In this document: in pieces, positions 7,653 to 14,432 of the stretch | How the letters are laid out: the number at the start of each line of letters is the position of its first letter | Position numbering within the stretch: position 1 is the stretch's first letter | NCBI GenBank assembly: GCA_023402355.1 | Contig: JAEXCG010000107.1 | Location: forward strand, 1-24,461 | Direction of reading: 5' to 3' | DNA: 24,461 nt | From: Bacillota bacterium | GTDB lineage: Bacteria; Bacillota; Clostridia; Christensenellales; Aristaeellaceae | Position numbers and translations under genes: made by a program | The notes under the pieces: model-generated | What the model was told of the DNA's origin: nothing | Seen by the model: only the letters and a program-made list of their open reading frames with translations | Databases searched by the model: none

Positions 7653-7722
7653 GCAATCGTGGCAATCAAAAGCCACCACGGCAGAGGCAACACCGATTTC
7701 CGATGGGAAGGAGGTGAGGCTG

Positions 7723-7836
7723 ATGCACGAGCTTTTCTTGATCTTGGCTGGTGTTGTCATCGCGGTGAAAATCGCACTTGACACGCTCGCAGGGATAAAA
7801 GAAAGCGCCCACGATCTGAACCATCGTGAACGCTAA
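7723..7836 (+). CDS. 37-residue membrane peptide, candidate type I toxin (holin-like)
   Basis: Starts MHELFLILAG. GGAGG lies eight bases before the ATG; a longer frame from 7612 would start before the promoter and has no ribosome site. Residues 4-25 form one hydrophobic helix (LFLILAGVVIAVKIALDTLAGI), followed by a charged tail (KESAHDLNHRER). This is the plan of the Firmicutes holin-like/TxpA/Fst type I toxins, which insert in the membrane. Support comes from context: a consensus promoter in front, a consensus antisense promoter at 7908-7879 behind, and a 12-bp repeat joining both ends of the mRNA. A phage small membrane protein of other function is possible. Sequence alone does not prove toxicity. 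Confidence 0.65.
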   Translation: MHELFLILAGVVIAVKIALDTLAGIKESAHDLNHRER

Positions 7837-7872
7837 AGCCTTCAGAGGCTAAACACACAAAGCCTCTGCCGT
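7723..7872 (-). ncRNA. Predicted antisense RNA to the small peptide gene (antitoxin RNA)
   Basis: A minus-strand promoter at 7908-7879 would start a transcript near 7872 that runs through the 3' untranslated part and coding part of the peptide gene. Its 5' end is the 12-base repeat complementary to the mRNA 3' end. TxpA/RatA and BsrG/SR4 in Bacillus use the same convergent layout. I cannot see a clear terminator, so the left end is a placeholder at the peptide's start codon. Confidence 0.5.
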
Positions 7873-7878
7873 GCCTCT

Positions 7879-7908
7879 ATTATATATCAGGAAAGGTGGT
7901 GTTGTCAA
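7879..7908 (-). promoter_or_regulatory. Consensus antisense promoter
   Basis: Minus strand TTGACA (7908-7903), 18-base spacer, TATAAT (7884-7879): both hexamers perfect. It overlaps the start region of the Xre gene on the other strand and points back into the membrane-peptide gene. The only feature it could serve is an antisense RNA. Confidence 0.78.
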
Positions 7909-8114
7909 TCACCCTGAAAGAAGCCCTAAAGGCCAAAGGCTGGACTGTTCAGCGCTTGGCCGACGAAACGGGTGTTAGTAAAAGGACGCTGGATACCTTT
8001 ATGTCCGGGTATAGATCCCTTGGGGGCTGCGCGGCGCGAACACTACTCGCAATAGCTAAAGCGCTTGATGTCGACCCTCTGGAACTAATCAATGACACAG
8101 ACAATGCACATTAA
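7896..8114 (+). CDS. Small Xre-family (Cro/C1-type) regulator
   Basis: About 70-72 residues. Start is ambiguous: GTG 7896, GTG 7899 or TTG 7902 all lie within reach of the AGGAAAGG purine run. Almost the whole protein is one helix-turn-helix domain (LKEALKAKGWTVQRLADETGVSKRTLDTFMSGYR...TLLAIAKALDVDPLELI). It has no oligomerisation or protease domain, so it is not the main CI repressor. It lies 60 bases behind the toxin-like gene and downstream of the promoter at 7624, whose -10 palindrome and nearby ACTGCAATAGTC sites make it a likely self-regulator. Its start codon region coincides with the antisense promoter, so transcription of the gene and of the antisense RNA may interfere. Confidence 0.8.
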   Translation: MVLSITLKEALKAKGWTVQRLADETGVSKRTLDTFMSGYRSLGGCAARTLLAIAKALDVDPLELINDTDNAH

Positions 8115-8245
8115 AATGCTGCTGCAAAGCTCGCAACAATGCAGCAGCGCGCCCCCACAGTGCAAACAGTGACGAAAGCACAGGCGGACAGGTATATTAT
8201 ACAATACTGCCGCCCGCTTGTGCAAGCAAGAAAGGACGGCAATTT

Positions 8246-8482
8246 ATGTCTTATAATGGCTGGAAGAATCGGCAGACCTGGAACGTGGCTCTCTGGATCA
8301 ACAACGACGAATGGCTCTGTCGCCTAGCCCGCGAATATGTGCATCAGGCAAAGCACGTAAGCTATGATGGGTTCCTCCGCTATGCCGGACTGTCTGGCGT
8401 CCGCACCCCTGATAATATCAGCTACAGCGGCACCCGCCTTGATTACTCCGAGCTGACCGACATGATGAAGGAGCTGATTTGA
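8246..8482 (+). CDS. Small phage protein with NGWKNRQTWNVALW motif (DUF7249-like)
   Basis: 78 residues. AAGGA lies nine bases before the ATG. The N-terminus YNGWKNRQTWNVALWINND is a recognisable motif of a widespread, uncharacterised phage protein group (NGWxNRxTWxVxLW). The remainder is helical, with a WLCRLAREYVHQAK amphipathic stretch. The stop codon directly abuts the ATG of the next gene, so the two are cotranscribed and probably translated in a coupled way. No biochemical function is known to me; being small, early-region and plus-strand, it may be a host-takeover or regulatory factor. Confidence 0.7.
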   Translation: MSYNGWKNRQTWNVALWINNDEWLCRLAREYVHQAKHVSYDGFLRYAGLSGVRTPDNISYSGTRLDYSELTDMMKELI

Positions 8483-8773
8483 ATGACAGCACTGAATAGA
8501 TGGTATGACCTTGACGGTGTGTATACTCGCGATAGCTGGACAATCCCTGATGAAGGCGCAGAAATCTGGTGCACAGGTTGGAAGCGCGGGCAGACGATCA
8601 GCCCTTATGGTGACGACTACCACGTGGTTGTCGGGCTGAACGTGTACCACTGCAGTCAACTTATGGAAATCATGGAACGCTGGGAGCACGACGGCTACAC
8701 GTGGGGCATTGAAGGTGTGTCCGTCCAACGTGAACAGCAAATCAACGGGCGCTGGACACCTGTCCCAGTCTGA
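8483..8773 (+). CDS. Hypothetical phage protein, 96 residues
   Basis: I do not recognise the family. The ATG follows the previous stop with no gap, with AAGGAG nine bases upstream inside that gene. The protein is acidic and rich in Trp, Tyr and His (RWYDLDGVYTRDSW, DDYHVVVGLNVYHC, RWEHDGYTWGIEGV), which suggests a compact beta-rich fold. No membrane segment, signal or metal cluster is evident. It is the last gene of the plus-strand operon and is followed after three bases by a strong terminator. Confidence 0.65.
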   Translation: MTALNRWYDLDGVYTRDSWTIPDEGAEIWCTGWKRGQTISPYGDDYHVVVGLNVYHCSQLMEIMERWEHDGYTWGIEGVSVQREQQINGRWTPVPV

Positions 8774-8776
8774 AAT

Positions 8777-8811
8777 AAAGCTCCGAGAGGTCAACCCTCC
8801 CGGAGCTTTTT
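8777..8811 (+). terminator. Bidirectional terminator between convergent operons
   Basis: A 9-bp stem (AAAGCTCCG paired with CGGAGCTTT) with an inner GAGG/CCTC extension and a TTTTT tail on the plus strand; the A-run gives a T-tract on the minus strand too. The stop codon of the minus-strand sigma-factor gene (8791-8793) lies in the hairpin loop, so one structure ends both transcripts. Confidence 0.88.
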
Positions 8812-9399
8812 CATCGCTTGTTTCTCAATCTGTCGCACGCGCTCACGCGACAGCCCCAGCGCATCCCCCACCTGACGCAGTTCCTCGCCGTAGGCAAGGC
8901 GGTGCACAATGACATACCATTCGCGGCTTTCCAGCCTCCCCAGCAGGCGCTCTAGGTCCGCCCGCTGCTCGACGCGCTGTAGCTCCTCGTCCTCGCTTCC
9001 GAGCATCCGGTCGGTCATATACTCCGTGTCCAGCGACAGCACGCCTTCGCCCAGCGCTCGCATACTGCGCACGTCGGTCGGGTCGAGACCGTCGGGTACG
9101 TCGTCGCCGTACAGCAGCGCCGAGTACGCCCGCCGCTTGTAGACTGGCAGGTAGACCGCCCCGAACTCCCGCCGGGCGCCGTGGCTCAGCGCGTTTCGTA
9201 TGTACGGGTACGCCATTGTACAGAATTTAACCCCGCGCGCTGGATCAAAGTCTCTTGCAGCTTTCACCAGGCCTTCAAGCCCGTAATGGTATAACTCTTC
9301 TTGCTGGTCGGCTGCGGAATGACTGTACAGCCTCTTCACGACATACCAGACGAGCTTCGTGTTGCTCAGCACCAGCTGCTCCCTGTCTTCATCCGACAA
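8791..9399 (-). CDS. Phage sigma-70-family RNA polymerase sigma factor (distal)
   Basis: 202 residues from TTG 9399, which has GGTGAAAGCGG in front; the start overlaps the helicase stop by 11 bases. Region 2 is visible at about 15-80 (LVWYVVKRLYSHSAADQQEELYHYGLEGLVKAARDFDP, then FCTMAYPYIRNALSH) and region 4 at about 150-200 (YGEELRQVGDALGLSRERVRQIEKQAMKKL), the -35-binding helix-turn-helix. Region 1 and a full region 3 are absent, as in short phage and sporulation-type sigma factors. As last gene of the early operon it would be made late in early transcription, fitting a role in switching on the late genes. The target promoter is unknown. Confidence 0.85.
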   Translation of the reverse strand: MSDEDREQLVLSNTKLVWYVVKRLYSHSAADQQEELYHYGLEGLVKAARDFDPARGVKFCTMAYPYIRNALSHGARREFGAVYLPVYKRRAYSALLYGDDVPDGLDPTDVRSMRALGEGVLSLDTEYMTDRMLGSEDEELQRVEQRADLERLLGRLESREWYVIVHRLAYGEELRQVGDALGLSRERVRQIEKQAMKKLREG

Positions 9400-10734
9400 C
9401 CGCTTTCACCGCCTCCATCAGCTCGTCCTGCAGTCGTGCCTTACCGGCCAACACGCGCATGACGCGCTCGTCGATCGTCCCTGCTGCGACGATGTGGTGC
9501 ACGACCACGCCGTGCCGCTGCCCCTGCCTGTACAGCCTCGCGTTGGCTTGCTGATACTTTTCAAGGCTCCAGGTCAGCCCAAACCACACCAGTATGTGTC
9601 CGCCCGCCTGTAGGTTGAGGCCGTGCCCAGCGCTGTCGGGGTGTGCGAGCAGCAGCGGCACCTCGCCGCGGTTCCAGGCCTCGACGTCCTCCGCTCGCCG
9701 CAGCACCCGCGCCTGTGGAAACGCTTTTTGCAGTCGTTCAAGGTCGTGCTTGTACGTGTAGTAGACCAGCGCGCTCTGCCCGCAGGCGGCCTCTATGACG
9801 TCCTCCAGCGCGTCGAGCTTGATCCGGTGTAGCTCATGCCATGCCCCGTCGGCGTCGTACACGGCCCCTTGTGAGAGCTGTAGCAGCTTGTTCGCGACGG
9901 TCGCTGCGGTGAGCGCTACGATCTGCGCACCCTGTAGCTCCAGCAGCATTTCGCGCTCCATCTCCCTGTACGCTGCCCTCGCTGCATCGTCCAGTTTGAC
10001 GTTGATGATATTGTCGATTCGCTCCGGCATCGGCAGATAATCGATGCTGCGCATGCTGACGCAAAGCCCGTCCAGTGCCTTGTAGATCGCGTCCTCCGCG
10101 CCGGGCTTGGGGCGCCACTCGTAGACGACGTGGCCGCTCCGCTTGCCCGCCTCAAAGTATCGATCCCGGTAACTGCCCAGCGTTCGTCCCAGCGCTGCGC
10201 CGCGGTCTAGTAGATACATCTGTGCCCACAGGTCGATCAGGCCGTTCGGTGCGGGCGTGCCGGTCAGACCGACGATGCGCCGGATTTTCCCCCGCACGCG
10301 GCGCAGCGCCCGGAAGCGCCCTGCCCTCGATGATTTAAAGCTGCTCAGCTCGTCGATCACGACCATATCGAAGGGCCAGCGCGTCCCCACAGTCTCTACC
10401 AGCCATTCGACGTTTTCTCGGTTGATAACGTACACGTCGGCCTGCCGCCCAAGCGCCGCCCGCCGCTCCGCTGCGCCGCCCAACACGCGCTCGACGCGCA
10501 AAGGCAGTCCCCACTTCTCGGCCTCCTGCGCCCAAACCGTCTGCGCCACGCGGAGTGGCGCGATGACGAGTACCTTGTCCACCTCAAAACGATTGTTCAC
10601 CAGCTCGTCGATGGCGTGCAGCGTGATCGACGTTTTGCCGAGACCTAACCCATATCAAGCAGCAGGCCGACCTCATTCTGGTCGAGTATTTTCTGGATCG
10701 CATAGGTCTGATAAGCATGTGGCTCGAAAATCAT
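9389..10734 (-). pseudogene. SNF2-family DEAD-like helicase, frameshifted in its P-loop
   Basis: The gene starts at ATG 10734 with AGGAGG eight bases upstream and reads MIFEPHAYQTYAIQKILDQ and on to LLLDMG, then hits TAG at 10647-10645. The following bases in another frame restore LGKTSITLHAIDEL and then the full helicase: DELSSFK (motif II), GLTGTPAPNG (III), ALVYYTYKHDL (IV), AHPDSAGHGLNLQ (V) and QANARLYRQGQ (VI). Removing five bases (TAGGT on the coding strand, 10643-10647) gives the canonical DMGLGKT Walker A. As read, the helicase has no P-loop ATPase site. It could be a real mutation, a sequencing or assembly error, or (less likely) a recoded site. The other parts look intact, so the break is recent. 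Confidence 0.85.
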
Positions 10735-11176
10735 GGGCATCACCTCCTTCTTTATGAAACTTTGCGTGTTCAGCCTGAGAAACAAAAACCACTAAATTCT
10801 GAGGTGTGTTATTACGTTTGTCTTCATCAAGATGATGTACCACCTCAGTTGGTAGCAGTCTCCTACCTAACGTCAGCTCCGCGACGACCCTATGCTCCGG
10901 TTTACCGTATAGCTTCGCGTATGACAGGCCCGCACCCATCCCCAAGTGGGCATCTCGCAACTTTTTTCTGACTTCATCAGTCATTCTGGTAGGATTCATC
11001 TTCTTATTCAGGTTGCGCATATGCTCGGAACTTTTTCTTGTGTCAATTCCAAGGGTCTTTTTATGTCGGGCTTCACCCAAGCATTTTCGGCTACAGAAAT
11101 TATGTGGCTTTACATGACAAGGTTGCCGGTAGATAGTTTTTCCACAGTTGTCGCAGGTGATCTCTATAATCTTCAT
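10673..11176 (-). CDS. HNH endonuclease, homing-type, free-standing
   Basis: 167 residues. ATG overlaps the VRR-NUC stop (ATGA). The N-terminus is a Cys-rich zinc-ribbon-like segment (CDNCG then FCSRKC, residues 9-31). A middle basic segment (about 60-80, TRMTDEVRKKLRDAHLG) resembles the NUMOD3 DNA-binding motif. The HNH core follows (HRVVAELTLGRRLLPTEVVHHLDEDKRNNTPQNLVVFVSQAEHAKFH, about 96-141), with HH and N residues typical of the nuclease. The last 20 codons run over the beginning of the helicase gene in another frame. Such enzymes are mobile: they cut an allele lacking them. Its AT-richer sequence differs from the neighbours, suggesting a recent arrival. Confidence 0.85.
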   Translation of the reverse strand: MKIIEITCDNCGKTIYRQPCHVKPHNFCSRKCLGEARHKKTLGIDTRKSSEHMRNLNKKMNPTRMTDEVRKKLRDAHLGMGAGLSYAKLYGKPEHRVVAELTLGRRLLPTEVVHHLDEDKRNNTPQNLVVFVSQAEHAKFHKEGGDAHDFRATCLSDLCDPENTRPE

Positions 11177-11466
11177 CCTGTCACCCTATCACCAAATATA
11201 TCCAGCACGCAGGACCGCGCCTCATCCCATCCGCTGATCTTGCGCACGTCCATGCCGCGCCTTCGCATTTCGTCGATCTGCCACCTCTGCAGGTTCGAGA
11301 GCCGCCCCACCACCGTCTTGAGCTCGATCCACACGACGCGGCCGTCCGGCGTGATGATGATGCGATCTGGTACCCCCGGATTGCCCGGCGAGACAAACTT
11401 GTAGTACAGCCCTCCGCGTTTCTTCACCATTTGGCCCATGCGGGCTTCGATTTGTGATTCTAGCAT
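11173..11466 (-). CDS. VRR-NUC domain nuclease
   Basis: 97 residues, one VRR-NUC domain of the PD-(D/E)XK nuclease superfamily. The active-site pattern is visible: an N-terminal E (MLESQIE), G-N-P-G-V-P-D-R (residues 28-35) providing the metal-binding Asp, then ELK (about 48-50). Stand-alone VRR-NUC proteins act on branched or Holliday-like DNA and are common next to SNF2 helicases in phage replication modules, as here. ATG is preceded by GAGGAGG and overlaps the primase stop by seven bases; the stop overlaps the HNH start by four. The original order was probably primase, VRR-NUC, helicase, with the HNH gene inserted between the last two. Confidence 0.88.
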   Translation of the reverse strand: MLESQIEARMGQMVKKRGGLYYKFVSPGNPGVPDRIIITPDGRVVWIELKTVVGRLSNLQRWQIDEMRRRGMDVRKISGWDEARSCVLDIFGDRVTG

Positions 11467-13904
11467 ATTTCCTCCTCGGCGAGCTCCAGCCCTATCCAGA
11501 CGTTGCCTGCCTTGGTGTGCCGTCGCTCGTACCCACGGGCCTCAAGCGCTGTAGCAAAATCATTGCTGCGCCGTGGTAGTTTTTCGCCGTTGCCCGTCGC
11601 CCACGTGACGTATCGGCCATACAGCTCTGCGCTTTTTACCTTCGTGCCCTTTCGCGTACACTCGTCTAAGAAGGTTTTAAGCCAATCCTCACGGTCAAGG
11701 TAGGCCGCGGTCGACTGCTTGACGATCTCCGGCTTTTTGATTTTGTAATGGTTTTCTGCAAACCGCTGCGCGCCCTCGATCATCCAAGCCAAAATCTGTG
11801 GACCTTCCTGCGCTACCAGTTGCTCGCCGAAATTGGTAATCATCTGCTCCGGCGCAATCGTCGTCTCGAATGGCGCGACGGCGATGCGCCTGCGCGTACC
11901 GCCGTCGAGCGAGCGTAGCCTGAACAGGTGATTGGTGTGCAGCACCAGCGTGTGCGTCGGCTTGAAGCTGAAGGGGTCGCGCCCTTTGGGGTTCGCGTTG
12001 ATCTCGTCGCGACTCGTCAAGCGTTTCATGATGCTGACGCTCATGTTCGCGCCTTCGTCGGTTTCCCCGGCGATGACCAGACGCTTGCCGCGTACCTGCT
12101 CCAGCCCGAACGCCTCCGCGCCGTTGTTCCTTGCGACCAGCAGCTCCTGCCTAATCCCGCCCGCGTAGTCGCCCAACACGTCCTTCCAGGCCCCAAACAG
12201 CGTGCTTTTGCCGTTGCCACCGGGCCCGTAACTGATGACCATGCCCTCCTCGTACACCGCGCCGACCAGCGCCATGCCCGCGACATCCTGCAGGTATCGC
12301 TCGAAGTCCGTGTCTTCGTTCGTGATGCGCCGCAGGAAATCATTGTACGTCGGCATCTCTCCCGCAGCCGGAGCTACCGCCGTGCAGGCCGTGCATAGCG
12401 CGGCCGCGTCGTGCGGCCGCAGCTTGCCGGTCTTCAGGTCTACAATTCCGCCGGGCGTGTTCAGCGCCCAAGGGTCCGCGTCAAAGTCTTCGAGTTTATG
12501 GCTCTCCAGCATCGGCTTTGCCAACTCTAGCGTCGCCTTGATTCTCGACGCGCTGCGGCTCTTGCACGCCCAGCTCAATGCCGCTGCAGCACGCTTTCGG
12601 TCGTCTGACCCCTCCGGTGTCACACGCAACCACGCCTGCGCGGCGCTCAACAGTCCGTCTGTAAACCGCATCATGAGCAGCTTTGCTGCACCTTCGGCGT
12701 CCGTGACCCAGCGCACACCGTCCCAGGCTACCCAGCGCAGGTTATCTTGCCAGCAGAGCACGCGCTTATAGGCGTCGGCAAAGGCTACGGCGTTCCCCTG
12801 GTCCGTAAAATCGATTTCGCTCTTAATCAGCCCCTCGGCCGCCTCATTCTCAAAGTCCTCCAGCGCGTTTTCCAGTATCTTCTCCTCCAGCTCTCTCAAG
12901 ACCGCCTTGTCCTCCTGGCACATCTCCTGCATCGCCTTAAAGCTGTCCATCTCCGCCGCCGGTGTGTCGTGTGGCTTGTCCACATCCCGGTCCCCGAACA
13001 GGTGCAGCCGTACAAGGTCGAAGGCGTTGCACAGCCTCCCGCCCGCGGGGTCGCTGTCGTGGTGACTATACAGGAACTTACCGTCGTCGTAGACTACCGC
13101 CCCACCGTAGGCGCTGCCCGCGCGGTAAGTGTACCTGCCCTCCTGTGCCGCGGGCTCATATATATTGGAAAGAAATTTTTCAATCGCGGTCGGTATATCG
13201 TACACCCGGCAAAATGCACCGACGATACCGGGTTTCTGCGTGGGTTCCCCTTGCCGCTTTGCACGGGCCCGCAGCGCGTGTGTCTGCCGGCTGCTCGTCG
13301 GCCATTCGGCCGTGTCGTGCCAGTCCCGATATTCGGCCAGCACATCCTCCGGGTTGAGCCAGTCGCCATCCTGTGCCTCGAAGAGGTACTCCCCGTCCCG
13401 GCAGGCGCTGGGCCAGTACATCAGTCGCCCCGGCTGATAGGTGGTGTCGTCAAAGGCCTCGATGTCCAGCCAGCTCGCCACCCGGCGGGCGATAGCCTCG
13501 TACTCATCCGGCGCGACCGCGCGGCGCAGCGGAATCAGCAGGCGAAGGCGCGGGTGCTCCGGCGTGTGGCTGTGAGTGGAGTACATGCAGGCCGCGTAGC
13601 CGTACATCGACGTCCATACATCCCAAAGCTCCGGCGTGCCGTAGTCCGCGTCCAGCGCCAGAAGACAGCGGCTTTGCACGTTGCCCGCCTTTCGCCGCCC
13701 ACCCCTGACATCCCCGCCAACAAAGCCGCCGACGTCCTTGATCTGCGCGCGCTGCTGGGCCGACATGGCGGCGAACTCTGCGACCGTCTCTGCTGTGCGG
13801 ACTGGCGTGCGCAGGCGTATCACAAAATCCGGCCAGGTCGGCGTCTGTACCCTCCAGCTTGTGTCGTGTCGGCTCTTTCCCACCGAGATCGTGAGATTAT
13901 TCAT
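11460..13904 (-). CDS. Primase-helicase, D5/P4-alpha type (AEP-like primase plus SF3 helicase)
   Basis: 814 residues, the probable replication initiator, primase and replicative helicase in one chain. N-terminal half: primase-like domain with LLALDADYG (Asp85 and Asp87 as the metal pair) and THSHTPEHPRLRLLIPL. About 345-520: D5-N-like linker domain. C-terminal half: superfamily III helicase with Walker A GPGGNGKST (560-568), Walker B VIAGETDE (610-617) and an arginine-finger region GGTRRRI (668-674). ATG lies eight bases after AGGAGG and overlaps the sigma-factor stop by four. In P4 the equivalent alpha protein binds GGTGAA-type iterons at ori and crr. The iterons at 7389-7581 and 21845-21943 are candidate targets here. 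Confidence 0.9.
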   Translation of the reverse strand: MNNLTISVGKSRHDTSWRVQTPTWPDFVIRLRTPVRTAETVAEFAAMSAQQRAQIKDVGGFVGGDVRGGRRKAGNVQSRCLLALDADYGTPELWDVWTSMYGYAACMYSTHSHTPEHPRLRLLIPLRRAVAPDEYEAIARRVASWLDIEAFDDTTYQPGRLMYWPSACRDGEYLFEAQDGDWLNPEDVLAEYRDWHDTAEWPTSSRQTHALRARAKRQGEPTQKPGIVGAFCRVYDIPTAIEKFLSNIYEPAAQEGRYTYRAGSAYGGAVVYDDGKFLYSHHDSDPAGGRLCNAFDLVRLHLFGDRDVDKPHDTPAAEMDSFKAMQEMCQEDKAVLRELEEKILENALEDFENEAAEGLIKSEIDFTDQGNAVAFADAYKRVLCWQDNLRWVAWDGVRWVTDAEGAAKLLMMRFTDGLLSAAQAWLRVTPEGSDDRKRAAAALSWACKSRSASRIKATLELAKPMLESHKLEDFDADPWALNTPGGIVDLKTGKLRPHDAAALCTACTAVAPAAGEMPTYNDFLRRITNEDTDFERYLQDVAGMALVGAVYEEGMVISYGPGGNGKSTLFGAWKDVLGDYAGGIRQELLVARNNGAEAFGLEQVRGKRLVIAGETDEGANMSVSIMKRLTSRDEINANPKGRDPFSFKPTHTLVLHTNHLFRLRSLDGGTRRRIAVAPFETTIAPEQMITNFGEQLVAQEGPQILAWMIEGAQRFAENHYKIKKPEIVKQSTAAYLDREDWLKTFLDECTRKGTKVKSAELYGRYVTWATGNGEKLPRRSNDFATALEARGYERRHTKAGNVWIGLELAEEEIC

Positions 13905-14428
13905 GCCATAGCCCTCCTGAGCTTGTCCGTCGCTTTTTTTATGATTCGGCTCGCTTGAGATTGTGACACCTCCAGTGCCTCGCCTATCTCACACTGATAC
14001 AGATCGCGGCGGGCCTTGAGGTCGATGGCCTTGCGCTCCTTGCCGTTTAAACGTTGCCTGGCAAAGTCGAAATCGATCAGTGTGTCCAGATCGTCCGTCT
14101 TGGCGGCTGGCACGATTGCTGCCAACGTCAAGCCCTCCGCGCTCTCTTGATCCAGTGAACAAACGGCCATCGGTGCTGCCCCGCGTGGGGGCCTAATGCT
14201 GTGCGTTTTATCGCGCAGGTAGTTCGTCGCTCGCCCCCAGATGAGGCGGCACGCATAGGTCGAAAATGTATAGCCAAGATCCGGGTTAAAGCGGTCAACG
14301 GCCTGAATCAACCCGATGCATCCTTCCTGAAACAGATCGTCCCACTCGCAGGCGTTGGGGGCAAAATATTTTCGCAGCGTATACGTTACAAGAGGCAGGT
14401 TTTTCTCAATGATCTCGTCTCTGGTCAT
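13901..14428 (-). CDS. Phage sigma-70-family sigma factor (proximal)
   Basis: 175 residues. Region 2 at about 1-75 (LPLVTYTLRKYFAPNACEWDDLFQEGCIGLIQAVDRFNPDLGYTFSTYACRLIWGRATNYLRD) includes the conserved DLFQEGCIGLIQAVDRFNP core helix. Region 4 at about 130-172 carries a helix-turn-helix (YQCEIGEALEVSQSQASRIIKKA). AAAGGA precedes the ATG, inside the polymerase gene's end; the stop overlaps the primase start. It is not a close copy of the other sigma-like gene at 8791, so the two were probably acquired separately. Placed mid-operon, it would appear before the distal one. Which promoters it reads is unknown. Confidence 0.87.
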   Translation of the reverse strand: MTRDEIIEKNLPLVTYTLRKYFAPNACEWDDLFQEGCIGLIQAVDRFNPDLGYTFSTYACRLIWGRATNYLRDKTHSIRPPRGAAPMAVCSLDQESAEGLTLAAIVPAAKTDDLDTLIDFDFARQRLNGKERKAIDLKARRDLYQCEIGEALEVSQSQASRIIKKATDKLRRAMA

Positions 14429-14432
14429 ACCG

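Larger units (their letters stand above)
7677..7873. repeat. 12-bp inverted repeat bracketing the small membrane peptide gene
   Basis: CACGGCAGAGGC (7677-7688) and its exact reverse complement (7862-7873). In the sense mRNA the two ends could pair across the gene, holding the 5' leader and ribosome site in a long-range structure. In the antisense RNA the same sequence lies at the very 5' end, giving it a landing site on the mRNA 3' end. Confidence 0.8.

Noticed and set aside
7472..7693. 73-codon minus-strand frame with a hydrophobic start near the toxin promoter
   Set aside because: No ribosome site, it crosses the promoter and iterons, and its C-terminal part is simply translated repeat sequence.
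8123..8155. GCTGCTGC/GCAGCAGC inverted repeat as a terminator after the Xre gene
   Set aside because: An 8-bp stem exists but no T-run follows, and the downstream genes have no clear promoter of their own, so I do not call termination here.
8139..8327. 62-codon plus-strand frame before the DUF7249-like gene
   Set aside because: Overlaps that gene in another frame, without a ribosome site or recognisable motif.
12747..13958. 403-codon plus-strand frame across the primase
   Set aside because: Shadow of the primase-helicase, which has full catalytic motifs; this frame has none.
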